Assembly: GCF_000025625.1 (NCBI RefSeq)
Contig: NC_013922.1
Location: forward strand, 2,232,001-2,296,000
DNA length: 64,000 bases
Direction of reading: 5' to 3'
Source of the DNA: Natrialba magadii ATCC 43099
GTDB lineage: Archaea; Halobacteriota; Halobacteria; Halobacteriales; Natrialbaceae
A program made the translations under genes and the position numbers. Below the pieces are notes generated by a model, which saw only the letters and a program-made list of their open reading frames with translations, was not told the origin of the DNA and ran no database searches. Below are positions 33,964 through 42,209 of this stretch, piece after piece. How positions within the stretch are numbered: the stretch's first letter is position 1; each line of letters opens with the position of its first letter.

Positions 33964-34829
33964 CGAATCGTTACTTGCGAGGAGCGATAGCTTCGAGCAA
34001 AAATACGAGAGAAAACAGCGAAACAAGGAAGACTCGAACACGCGAGTCGCACGCGGCCGAACATAGTGAGGCCGACCGCCTCGCACCTGTTCGAGTCCTG
34101 GCTTCGGCGCTCTTTCACTTTCATCGTTTAGTTGGTTCACCGATCGGTATCTAACTGATGATTTATATCATATACCGCATCGAATAGCGGTATGTCTGAT
34201 CGGACGACATGGTATGAGTCACTCAACGAACCGCAAAAGCGCGGTCAAGCAACCGAGGCGATCATCCGTTCTGCGTTCGTACTCCGCGACGTTCCGGTTC
34301 TCGTTCCAGCCTACGATAACGAACCGTATGATCTGGTCGTCGAAATCGCCGGTAAATTCCTCCGAATTCAGTGCAAAACAGCGTACCAGAAGAGCGAGGG
34401 CACGGTCGCGTTTGAGACGGTAAGCACACGCCGCCGGGGGGATGGATACGATCGGACTGGGTACGATGGCCGTGCCGAGTACTTTGCGGTCTACGACCCA
34501 ATCAACGACAATCGGTATCTCGGACCCGTTTCCGAGGCTGCAACTGGGAAAATGGAAATTCGGTTTCGAGACTCAGCAAACGGGCAACACGCTGGGATCA
34601 ACTGGGCAAAAGAGTATCTCTTCGACAAACGACTCGCAGCACTGAGGCCATAATTCCGGCAGAGTGTTCCAGTGTCGCTGTTTTTCTCGGGTTTTTGCTC
34701 GAAGCTATCGCTCCTCGCAGGTAACGATTCGAAAAACAGCGACACAAGCAGACTCGAACACGCGAATCGCATGCGGCCGAACACGGTGAGACCGACCGCC
34801 TCGTACCTGTTCGAGTCCTGGCTTCGGCG
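33964..34829 (+). mobile_element. putative tRNA-Asn-associated element bounded by repeat modules
   Basis: Two modules enclose a nuclease gene. Module A (34014-34109) and module B (34735-34829) are direct repeats of about 95 bp, each ending in a 21-base copy of the tRNA-Asn 3' end (34089-34109, 34809-34829). In front of each is a 40-base arm: 33964-34003 and 34692-34731, which are inverted relative to one another with one mismatch. There is no integrase. The tRNA-derived ends suggest site-specific integration or recombination at the tRNA. Confidence 0.6.
34192..34653 (+). CDS. PD-(D/E)XK endonuclease-like protein
   Basis: A 153-residue protein resembling the group-I-intron-type PD-(D/E)XK nuclease family (PF11645-like). 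The catalytic pattern can be placed as Glu in GQATEAIIRSAF (about 24), Asp in EPYDLVVEI (about 47) and Gln-x-Lys in LRIQCKTAY (about 60). TATA-like TTTATATCATATA lies about 25 bases before the ATG. It is the only gene between the two tRNA-Asn repeat modules, so it is a candidate for moving or resolving that element. Codon use is less GC-biased than the neighbours. Confidence 0.75.
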   Translation: MSDRTTWYESLNEPQKRGQATEAIIRSAFVLRDVPVLVPAYDNEPYDLVVEIAGKFLRIQCKTAYQKSEGTVAFETVSTRRRGDGYDRTGYDGRAEYFAVYDPINDNRYLGPVSEAATGKMEIRFRDSANGQHAGINWAKEYLFDKRLAALRP

Positions 34830-34891
34830 TCCACCACTTCTTCGGAATGGGGGCCTCTCTCGCTACACTCGAGTCGATCTGTCGTCAGCTT

Positions 34892-36040
34892 TCAGTGCAG
34901 CTCCTCGAGTGCACTCGCGACGGCATCCGCGACAGCTGCCCACTGCTCTTGCCGAACGTCCATCGGCTGTTCGAGCTGAATCGTTTGCCCAATCGTTCCG
35001 ACCTCGTTGAGCACGTTCTCGGGTGCTGCACCGGCGTAGCTGCTCGCGTCACTGCTCGCGAGTTCGACCGGCGTCTCGGGCAGGGCCTCCTCGAGTGCAG
35101 TGGCGACGAGTGCCCGGTCGTCTTCGCTTGCGGTCCCGCCGACGAGGATGGTGTTGTTCGTGTAGCCGTGGAAGGCGACACTCCACTCGAACTCCCCGTG
35201 GCGGATGTCGTCGAGGGCTGGAAACGAGGCGTGGTGGATATCCGTCGAGTGGATGTGCCACCGGTCGAGCGCGCCGCCGACGTCGTTGAAGCCCGCACAG
35301 ATCCAGGCGAGGCCGTCGGCCGTGTCGGCGACACGTTTTGCCTGCCAGTCGGTTCCGTACTCTATGTAGCCGCCGTGGGGGGCGAGTGCGAGCACGTCGG
35401 TATCGACATCACCGCCATCGACACCGTTCTTGACATTGCTATCGCCATCGTCGCCGACAAGATACTCCGCGTACTCGTCGTTGAGACGCGCACTCTGTCG
35501 CGTGCCGTAGTTTGGGTGAGCCGCAAGCTGGCCAACTGTCACGGTGTCGCCGCCTTCGGCACCGATGCGGCCGAGACCGCGGTCGGTTAGCCAGAGGTGT
35601 TCGCTGTCGTGGTCCGACGCGATGGTATAGATAGCGTTTGCAAAACCGCCGCCATCGTCGTGAAACAACCGAACCTGCTGGCCAATCTCGAGTGTACTCG
35701 AGTCGAGGAGCTCACATGGGAGCGAGCAGTAACGATCAGTTGCAGCGCGGGTCGTCCATTCGTCGTCGACCTCCTCGACGGTTCGGTCCCAGTAGGTCGT
35801 TTCGCCGTTACAGCTCAGTGGAGTGGTCATGGTCGTTCGTTTGGTCGTGATAGCTGTCGTCTTCGTTCCGGTCCCTGTTTTGGTCGCCGGATCCGAGTCG
35901 GCTGCCAGTGCTCGGGAACCGAATCCGGACCCGCCGACTGCAGTTGCCGCGATTCCGGTTCGAAGCAGTTGGCGGCGGCGATAATTGTGCTCCGAATTCG
36001 TCTTTGAATGCTGGTTCGTAGCGGGGCGCTTTTTGCACAT
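34892..36040 (-). CDS. exported poly-gamma-glutamate hydrolase-like protein 1
   Basis: A 382-residue protein of the phage-type PGA hydrolase family (PF05908-like). A Tat-type signal, RRRQLLRTGIAATAVGGSG, follows an N-terminal extension of about 20 residues, so secretion in folded form is likely. The family motif LALAPHGGYIE (about 215) and a later DRWHIHSTDIHHASFPALDD (about 270) carry probable metal-binding His residues; NNTILVGGTASEDDR matches the paralog. It should cut the glutamate polymer outside the cell. It shares strand and neighbourhood with the PGA synthesis genes. Confidence 0.85.
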   Translation of the reverse strand: MCKKRPATNQHSKTNSEHNYRRRQLLRTGIAATAVGGSGFGSRALAADSDPATKTGTGTKTTAITTKRTTMTTPLSCNGETTYWDRTVEEVDDEWTTRAATDRYCSLPCELLDSSTLEIGQQVRLFHDDGGGFANAIYTIASDHDSEHLWLTDRGLGRIGAEGGDTVTVGQLAAHPNYGTRQSARLNDEYAEYLVGDDGDSNVKNGVDGGDVDTDVLALAPHGGYIEYGTDWQAKRVADTADGLAWICAGFNDVGGALDRWHIHSTDIHHASFPALDDIRHGEFEWSVAFHGYTNNTILVGGTASEDDRALVATALEEALPETPVELASSDASSYAGAAPENVLNEVGTIGQTIQLEQPMDVRQEQWAAVADAVASALEELH

Positions 36041-36157
36041 CTGTTGTTAATTTCCGAAAGTCGCTAGTTGTAGTCGTACTCACACGTTCTCATTGCGGTG
36101 TGTCTTTCGAGACCTGCAACCGATCCAGATCGCAGTGAAAAACTGTCGGGATTAGGT

Positions 36158-36229
36158 GTGGTGCCGTGGTGTCGTGGTGCCGTGGTGTCGTGGTGCCGTG
36201 GTGTCGTGGTGTTGTGGTGGCGTGGTGTG
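36158..36229. repeat. nine tandem octamers, consensus GTGGTGYC
   Basis: Units GTGGTGCC and GTGGTGTC alternate three times and then drift (GTGGTGTT, GTGGTGGC, GTGGTGTG). The array lies in the gap between the two PGA hydrolase genes, about 120 bases upstream of the first hydrolase start and just past the stop of the second. Alternation of two octamers implies growth by 16-bp steps. Confidence 0.95.
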
Positions 36230-36247
36230 TCGCTCCCAGCGAACTGC

Positions 36248-37342
36248 TCAGCAGCTATGTCGCTGCATCAACACGACGTCGTCGGAGAGTCCAGCGGCGA
36301 CGCCGAGCGAAATCTCCTTCCAGTAGGCTCGTCGAGCGTCGTAGCTCTGTGCGAGGTAGATGGTTTCCGCAGCGAGGCGGTTGCTGAGCAGTTCCTGGTT
36401 GGTTCCGCTCTCGTCATCGGCAAGCGTCGCCGTCACCGAACAGGTTGGCAACGCATCGTTGATCGAATCGCGCACGGCTTCGCGGCGTGCTCGGTCAGCC
36501 GTCCCGCCGACGACGATCCCCGTCTCACAGACGCCGCTGAAGTCGACGGCGAGCTCGAACTCCTCGTCGGTGACTGTCGCGAGTTCGGGGTAGGACGACG
36601 GCGAGAGTTCGCTCGTCGGGACGTGCCATCGGTGGAAGGCGTTGACTCCGTTTGGGCCCCACCCCTTCGTCCGCCAGCACGTTGCCTCGGCAAGCTCACC
36701 GGCGTGTTCGGCCTGCTGGTCGGTCTTTGGCTGGACGGCTCCGCCGTGGGGTGCGAGAAAGAGGAGGTCGGACCCCCGATCGTCCAGCCGTTCGATCAAC
36801 TCGCCCTGTTCGCGCGCTTCGTCTTCGGAGAGGTCCGGATTTGGAATCATCGTCGAAATCGTGACGTCGATTTCCTTATCGTCGCCAGTATAGGCTTGGA
36901 GGAGCTCCGGACAGTCGTCGTTGCCAGGATCAGTCGGCTCGACCGACGCGAGATCGAGCCGCTTGCGTGCAGCGGCCCCACCTCTGATGATGTCGGACGG
37001 ATTCTCCGGGCGCTCCTCGACGATCGTGTAGATGGCGAACTCGTCGTCGGTGTCGTTTCGGACGAGCCGGACCTGTTGTCCCGCCGAGAGCCCGTGGGCC
37101 GAGAGCAGCCGTGGATCGGCCGAGATTGCGGTTTTCTCTCCCTCGAGCGACGGTTGGTTATCAGCGAGCGGACAGAGGATTCCGGTCTCGGACTCGTCGC
37201 CGTCGCTGACTCGCGTCGCTGCCTCGTACGAGCCGACGGCGAGGCCGAGCAACGCCGGTGTTCCGACTGCGGCGGTCAACGCCGATCGGCGGGTTAGTTT
37301 CGGGGTGTCGATTCGTTCGGTTTTGTTTGTGTCGTCTGTCAT
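36248..37342 (-). CDS. exported poly-gamma-glutamate hydrolase-like protein 2
   Basis: A 364-residue paralog of the preceding protein. A Tat signal, KLTRRSALTAAVGTPALLG (about 14-33), is followed by a mature part with LFLAPHGGAVQ (about 195), WGPNGVNAFHRWHVPTSEL (about 230) and CETGIVVGGTADRARRE (about 278). These align with the motifs of paralog 1, so a tandem duplication is likely, now strongly diverged. ATG 37342 is chosen because upstream residues lie in the gap and are arginine-rich. The PgsB gene stop is about 100 bases upstream on the same strand, so the two could be co-transcribed. Confidence 0.85.
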   Translation of the reverse strand: MTDDTNKTERIDTPKLTRRSALTAAVGTPALLGLAVGSYEAATRVSDGDESETGILCPLADNQPSLEGEKTAISADPRLLSAHGLSAGQQVRLVRNDTDDEFAIYTIVEERPENPSDIIRGGAAARKRLDLASVEPTDPGNDDCPELLQAYTGDDKEIDVTISTMIPNPDLSEDEAREQGELIERLDDRGSDLLFLAPHGGAVQPKTDQQAEHAGELAEATCWRTKGWGPNGVNAFHRWHVPTSELSPSSYPELATVTDEEFELAVDFSGVCETGIVVGGTADRARREAVRDSINDALPTCSVTATLADDESGTNQELLSNRLAAETIYLAQSYDARRAYWKEISLGVAAGLSDDVVLMQRHSC

Positions 37343-37442
37343 TGGTTTGTTTCTGTGAGCATGGGAGATGCCCGTCTCCCTGCGGTTTTCTACCGCTCGA
37401 TACCTCTGTTCCGTCGCCGTGTTCCCCGCCAGCGGCCAGCGG

Positions 37443-38786
37443 CTATTGAGCCGGGGCACGCTGCTCGGGTTCGGGCTCATGCCCGGACTGTGTGTCTTCC
37501 CGACCGTCGGCGGTCATCGCGGCGTCTGCTGGCGCGTTCGACTGTTGATCGCGTTCGCGCTCGCACCTGGCAGTGCCGTCGCTCGCAGCCTCACGTTCGG
37601 GTTCGGACTCGAGTTCGCGCTCGCACACGGCCGCCGGATCGGTTGCGTGGCGCTCAATCTCGTCGTCGAGATCGCGCATGAACTCGGCGACGGTATTCCC
37701 CATCACCAGCACCGGCCAGTCCTCTTCGAGCATCTCGTTGAGGACATCGATCGCAGCCTCGGTCTGCTCGTCGTGACAAATTACGGGAAACGACGCCTTT
37801 GCTGCGAACAGGTCTGTGTGGCTGCCCGCAACACGGGCCTGCTCGAGTGCATCCTGCTCGAACAGTTCCTCGAGATACTCGTGGAACGACGCTGTCCGGG
37901 CGCGACGGTCGCGGCGCAGGTAGACGAACGGCTGAATCTGTTCGCCGTCCTCGACCAGCGACTGTCGGACCATTTCGGTACTCTCGACGTCGTTGACGTC
38001 GGCCGCGTTGTAGATGCGGCCGCCGAGGGCGTGCACCCAGTCGACGGCGAGGGCGTCGAGCATCGACGCTCGACGCTCGTCGGACATGGCCGGTTCGCCG
38101 ATCGTCTCGAGGACGCAGTCGATGGCGTAGACGCACTCGGCTCCCGGGACGTGCTGGTGGCAGTCGGGAACATCGACGTGCGTCACGGTCGCGCCGATCT
38201 CCTGTAGTTCACGCTCTAGGTACGAGCGAAGCTCCGGGTCTTGCTCACCGTTTACCACGTGGGTGCCGGGTGGCGCAGCCCGCGCGAACGCTCGGGCGAT
38301 CGTCTCGCGACTCTTGCCGAGCGTGTCGCGGTGATCCTGACGGATGTTCGTGATGACGAGGACATCGGGTTGGCCGAACGCCTCGTTCATCATTCGCGTC
38401 GTGTAGTCCGTGATCCCCTGATTCTCGAGGACCAACGCCTCGGCGTCGGCGTACTTGCGAAGCTCGCGGACGTTCTCGTAGAGCGTGACGCGCTCGCCGC
38501 GATCGATAGCGTTTTCGTCCCCGTCGTACAGCGACAGGGGATGGTTACCCGTGACTTTCGCGTAGGCGTCGTACTCGCGGGCCCGAAGGACGTCGTACAG
38601 TCGCTCGATGGTACCCGATTTGCCGCGGGTTCCCGAGACGACGATCTTGACGTCGATGTCCGCGAGTCTGCGACGGTGTTCGAGACCGCGGGTGAACGGC
38701 GACAGGAGGTGCCGTCCAGCCCGCATAAGCGGTCCAGAGAGGGTCGTGATCGATTGCCGGAGTGCTGTGAGGGGTGGGTTTGACAT
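37443..38786 (-). CDS. pgsB: poly-gamma-glutamate synthase ligase subunit PgsB/CapB
   Basis: A 447-residue Mur-ligase-type amide ligase, the catalytic subunit polymerising glutamate through its gamma-carboxyl at the membrane. The ATP-binding loop VSGTRGKSGT is at about 50-59, TGNHPLSLYDGDE and VLENQGITDYTTRMM (about 118) follow, and the GQPDVLVITNIRQDHRDTLG segment matches CapB. The C-terminal 65 residues are Glu/Arg-rich and disordered, beyond the usual length (about 390-400). Start is ATG 38786. PgsC is encoded 117 bases upstream. Confidence 0.93.
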   Translation of the reverse strand: MSNPPLTALRQSITTLSGPLMRAGRHLLSPFTRGLEHRRRLADIDVKIVVSGTRGKSGTIERLYDVLRAREYDAYAKVTGNHPLSLYDGDENAIDRGERVTLYENVRELRKYADAEALVLENQGITDYTTRMMNEAFGQPDVLVITNIRQDHRDTLGKSRETIARAFARAAPPGTHVVNGEQDPELRSYLERELQEIGATVTHVDVPDCHQHVPGAECVYAIDCVLETIGEPAMSDERRASMLDALAVDWVHALGGRIYNAADVNDVESTEMVRQSLVEDGEQIQPFVYLRRDRRARTASFHEYLEELFEQDALEQARVAGSHTDLFAAKASFPVICHDEQTEAAIDVLNEMLEEDWPVLVMGNTVAEFMRDLDDEIERHATDPAAVCERELESEPEREAASDGTARCERERDQQSNAPADAAMTADGREDTQSGHEPEPEQRAPAQ

Positions 38787-38903
38787 AGTCTGGTTGAGAC
38801 GACGTGTCAGAGTGGGAACGCTATCGGTGTGTCACCATACAACGTGTTAGGCGGTGGTGCGTGGGGTGCCATTCGTGTTTAGAGGGGACTCTCAATCGCG
38901 TGC

Positions 38904-40076
38904 TCAGGTGTGTCTACTCCGGAACATCGACTGCTGGACTCGATCCGGTGAACGGAGCCACTCGAGACGGAGCGCCGTGAGGCCACCAGCAACGATGGCA
39001 ACGACGAGCACGCTCATCTGGAGTGGAACGTGTGTCACGAGCAGCCCGTTCGGGCCAGGAGCGACCGTTGTCCGGAGGGCGATGGCGAAGATCGCGAACG
39101 CGCCTGCGGAGAGCCGAATCGATGTCCATCGGTGTTTCTGGGGCATTCGATGCAGGTTGTATGCACCGATGCCGATCAGGATCGCTGTGAAGAACACGTG
39201 CATCGCGGAGTCGACCGGGGCCACCATCGCCACGGGGACTGCACCCAGAAGCGAGATGACGAGTCCGGTTGAGAGCAACACGCGTCCGTACAGCAACGTT
39301 GTCCGGTGGACGAGCGTCAGCAGGGCGTAGACGATGGCGATGCCGCCGATGTACAGCGGAACGATCGCAGCCGACTGGAGCGCGAACAGTGCGAGTAACG
39401 GGAGTGCGATGATCCCGTTGAGCCTGATTCCCCAGCGGCCGTATACACCCTCCGAAACGAGCATCCCACAGAGCAACACGGCCAGGATGAGGCCGAACGA
39501 CGCGTCGATGAAGAGGTTGGGATCGGTGGTGATCTCAGCCCCTCGTGCGACGGCGATGTCAGATCCCGATGCGTAGAGCAACGGTGGTGTGAGTTCTCGA
39601 ACGGTAGGCGTCAGCGTGATATTCACGAGACTGACACCGAGTGCGACGAGCCCGATGAGTGCGCCACCGCTTACCAGCACGTCCTCGCGTCGTCGCTCGG
39701 AATCGAGCTGGTGGTAGTTGTACGCGGCGACACCCGGGAGGATACTCCCGACGAAGGTAAACGACGAGAGCGCCAGCCCGGGAACGCCGACAGCGGCGAG
39801 CCCTCCGAAGACGGCGAGCGGCACGGCCATACTGATCGCCACGCTCGCGAGGAGCAACTGACGACCGAACAACAGTGTCCGCTGTTGGAGCACCGTGAGT
39901 CCGACGTACGCAGCAGCAGTACCGAGTACGAACACTGGGAGTGCGAGGAAGTCATACAGTACGTACACTGCGAACAGCGGTACGACGAGGACGCCGGACA
40001 ACCGGAGTCCGTACGACTGTACGAGGCCGATACCCAGGAGCAATCCGAGCACGGTAAGGGTGACAGCAATGATCAT
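38904..40076 (-). CDS. pgsC: poly-gamma-glutamate biosynthesis membrane protein, tandem PgsC/CapC fusion
   Basis: A 390-residue membrane protein with about ten helices. Bacterial PgsC is about 150 residues; here two PgsC-like halves are joined. Half one has GLRLSGVLVVPLFAVYVLYD and TLLFGRQLLLASVAIS; half two has GIRLNGIIALPLLALFALQS and TLLYGRVLLSTGLVIS at matching positions. It should form the membrane part of the polymerase with PgsB. The start ATG 40076 is followed at once by a membrane helix (IIAVTLTVLGLLLG). No PgsA/CapA gene is in the cluster. Confidence 0.9.
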   Translation of the reverse strand: MIIAVTLTVLGLLLGIGLVQSYGLRLSGVLVVPLFAVYVLYDFLALPVFVLGTAAAYVGLTVLQQRTLLFGRQLLLASVAISMAVPLAVFGGLAAVGVPGLALSSFTFVGSILPGVAAYNYHQLDSERRREDVLVSGGALIGLVALGVSLVNITLTPTVRELTPPLLYASGSDIAVARGAEITTDPNLFIDASFGLILAVLLCGMLVSEGVYGRWGIRLNGIIALPLLALFALQSAAIVPLYIGGIAIVYALLTLVHRTTLLYGRVLLSTGLVISLLGAVPVAMVAPVDSAMHVFFTAILIGIGAYNLHRMPQKHRWTSIRLSAGAFAIFAIALRTTVAPGPNGLLVTHVPLQMSVLVVAIVAGGLTALRLEWLRSPDRVQQSMFRSRHT

Positions 40077-40340
40077 TGTGTCCTCGTTCTGGCACGGGCC
40101 GTTCGGAGGTGATCACTGTCACCATCACGGTGCGCGGATAACTGCTGGACCGACGAAAACGACTGGCGTCGGTCTCCTCGACTCGGTTCACCTGCAGCCG
40201 CAGCTATCGGACCGCTGCACGGTGCTGGAGGGCTCATACTTCCACCTACAACGAGGATGTTTGATAAAGATTTCTTACTAGTATTTAACCATTCTGGCCG
40301 TTGTTTGAGATATTCCTCTTATCGGTATTCCAGTGGTACA

Positions 40341-40383
40341 AATAGAACGTTTCTATTGGAAATCGCTATGAGATATTCTCATA
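40341..40383. promoter_or_regulatory. two 7-3-7 inverted repeats upstream of the PGA genes
   Basis: AATAGAA-CGT-TTCTATT (40341-40357) and TATGAGA-TAT-TCTCATA (40367-40383) are both perfect 7-bp inverted repeats with a three-base centre, 26 bp apart. They lie in the 404-base gap between the NikR-like gene stop and the PgsC start, which is otherwise AT-rich and has no gene. They could be operators for the PGA promoter or hairpins ending the regulator message. Confidence 0.45.
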
Positions 40384-40480
40384 AAAATAGGATTATGGTG
40401 GACAAATAGTCAACGTCACGGTTTTTAGTTGGTCTTCTAATAACAATTCTGGGAGAGCATTGCCAGTCTGGCACACTTGG

Positions 40481-40891
40481 TCATACTCCAGTCGTCTCTA
40501 GCGGCACTAGCGAGTATTCCACCGTCTGGACGCCGTCAATCGCTCGGAGTTTCCCGACAACCGTCGCCAGTTCGTCGCGAGCGGTTTCGAGTACCAGGAC
40601 GTCGAGACAGGAGTCACCGACGTGGCTGTGGGTGATCGAAGCGATACTGTCTTCGTATTCGTGACGAAGCGCCGTTAGCTCTCGCTCGATAGGCTGAGTT
40701 TCGAAATCGGAGAAGACACTGACAGTTCCGGCGAGTTGCTGATTCGCCGGGCGGTCGTCTTCGAATTCAGTGAGGAGAACTCGCGATCCCTCGCGGACGA
40801 CTTCGCTTCGCCCTGTATACCCGTGGCGCTCGGCGACAGAGTCGAGTCGGTCGATCAGTTCCGCGGGCATGGAGACGCTGATGACGGGCAT
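40481..40891 (-). CDS. NikR-like ribbon-helix-helix metalloregulator
   Basis: A 136-residue repressor with an N-terminal RHH DNA-binding domain (VISVSMPAELIDRLD, then GYTGRSEVVREGSR) and a C-terminal ACT-like metal domain. The metal-site motifs are HEYEDSIASITHSHVGDSCLDVLVL, where the two His and Cys residues of NikR (HxH and C) can be picked out in HSHVGDSC. NikR senses nickel; here the metal is uncertain. It diverges from two CobW-type GTPase genes with a short shared promoter that has a palindrome, so it likely controls itself and them. Confidence 0.82.
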   Translation of the reverse strand: MPVISVSMPAELIDRLDSVAERHGYTGRSEVVREGSRVLLTEFEDDRPANQQLAGTVSVFSDFETQPIERELTALRHEYEDSIASITHSHVGDSCLDVLVLETARDELATVVGKLRAIDGVQTVEYSLVPLETTGV

Positions 40892-40916
40892 CTGTAGTTG
40901 TGAAACTCTACATAAA

Positions 40917-40930
40917 AAATATTAATATTT
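40917..40930. promoter_or_regulatory. perfect 14-bp palindrome AAATATTAATATTT
   Basis: It lies in the 110-base divergent promoter between the NikR-like gene (start 40891) and the first CobW-type gene (start 41002). Its position suits an operator for the RHH regulator or the two overlapping TATA elements. NikR operators are normally longer inverted repeats with wide spacing, so the assignment is tentative. Confidence 0.5.
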
Positions 40931-41001
40931 GTTATTCTCTAACGGGCTGGGGCATAATAACTAGTATTAACAACACTGGAGATCATATTCATAACTGACG
41001 C

Positions 41002-42204
41002 ATGACTGACGACCCTATTCCAGTGACCGTCCTCAGTGGTAGCCTCGGTGCGGGAAAAACGACCGTCTTGAATCACGTACTGACCGCGGATCACGGCCTC
41101 GACGTCGCCGTTGTCGTCAACGACATGGGTGAGGTGAACGTCGACGCCGAACACGTCACCCAGCAGTCCGACCTGGGCGGCGAAGAAGAGGTTATCGAAC
41201 TATCCAACGGTTGCATCTGCTGTCGCCTGCGAGGTGACATGCTGGATGAAGTCGGCCGACTCGCTGAGCGGCGCGAATTCGACTACCTGCTGGTCGAATC
41301 GTCCGGTATTTCCGAGCCGATTCCGGTCGCCCAGACGTTCGCGATGGGCTTCGAAGACGCCGAGTTCGATCCGACCGGCACTTACGAACTGGACACGATG
41401 GTGACGGTGGTCAACGCCCACAGCTTCTGGGAGTCGTTCGACTCCGGCACCGCCCTCACAGAACAGGAACTCGAGGGCCAGTCTGGCCGCGTCCCTGAGG
41501 AAGTCCTACTCGATCAGATCGAATTCTGTGACGTACTGTTGCTAAACAAGTGTGACCTCGTCCCTGACGACGCGCTTGCAGAGATCGAGTCAGTTCTCGA
41601 GCGCCTTCAACCACGCGCAGAGATCATCCGCACGGAGTTCGGGAACATCGACCCGACCGAGATTCTGGGGACCGGAACGTTCGACTTCCAGCGTGCCCAG
41701 AACTCGGCGGGCTGGAAACACGAACTCCAGCACGATCATCACCACGACCCACAGGAGGAACACGGTGTTACCTCCTTCGTCTACGAGCGCCGACGGCCGT
41801 TCCACCCCGAACGCATCGCCGCATTGCTATCGGACATGCCGGACGAAATCGTCCGCGCCAAGGGGTTTCTCTGGAGTGCGGGCCGCGAAGACGTCTCGAT
41901 GGGCGTCGACAAAGCCGGTACCTCCGTCCGTGCCGGCCCCGCTGGCACGTGGCTCGCGAACCTTCCGAAGGCCGAACGCGAGCAGTACTTCGCCGCCCGC
42001 CCTGGGCTGAAAGACGACTGGCACGAGGAGTACGGCGACCGAATGACTCGGCTGGTCTTCATCGCACGCGAGTTCGATGAAGACCGGCTGATCGACCGGC
42101 TCGACGACTGTGTGCTCACCGACGCGGAGATGGAGGACAACTGGTCGCGCTATTCCGATCCGTTCAAACCGGAAGACCGACGTGAGCTTGCGCTCTCCCG
42201 GTAA
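41002..42204 (+). CDS. CobW/ZNG-type G3E GTPase, metallochaperone 1
   Basis: A 400-residue GTPase thought to insert metals into target proteins or aid supply under limitation. Walker A is GSLGAGKTT (about 13-21), the metal-binding CICC of NGCICCRL is at about 70-73, and the base-recognition motif LNKCDL is near 180. The His-rich QHDHHHDPQEEHG (about 240) is a further metal site. The CobW C-terminal domain begins at RRRPFHPERIAALL (about 258). It is followed six bases later by a paralog and faces the NikR-like regulator. Confidence 0.9.
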   Translation: MTDDPIPVTVLSGSLGAGKTTVLNHVLTADHGLDVAVVVNDMGEVNVDAEHVTQQSDLGGEEEVIELSNGCICCRLRGDMLDEVGRLAERREFDYLLVESSGISEPIPVAQTFAMGFEDAEFDPTGTYELDTMVTVVNAHSFWESFDSGTALTEQELEGQSGRVPEEVLLDQIEFCDVLLLNKCDLVPDDALAEIESVLERLQPRAEIIRTEFGNIDPTEILGTGTFDFQRAQNSAGWKHELQHDHHHDPQEEHGVTSFVYERRRPFHPERIAALLSDMPDEIVRAKGFLWSAGREDVSMGVDKAGTSVRAGPAGTWLANLPKAEREQYFAARPGLKDDWHEEYGDRMTRLVFIAREFDEDRLIDRLDDCVLTDAEMEDNWSRYSDPFKPEDRRELALSR

Positions 42205-42209
42205 CCAGC

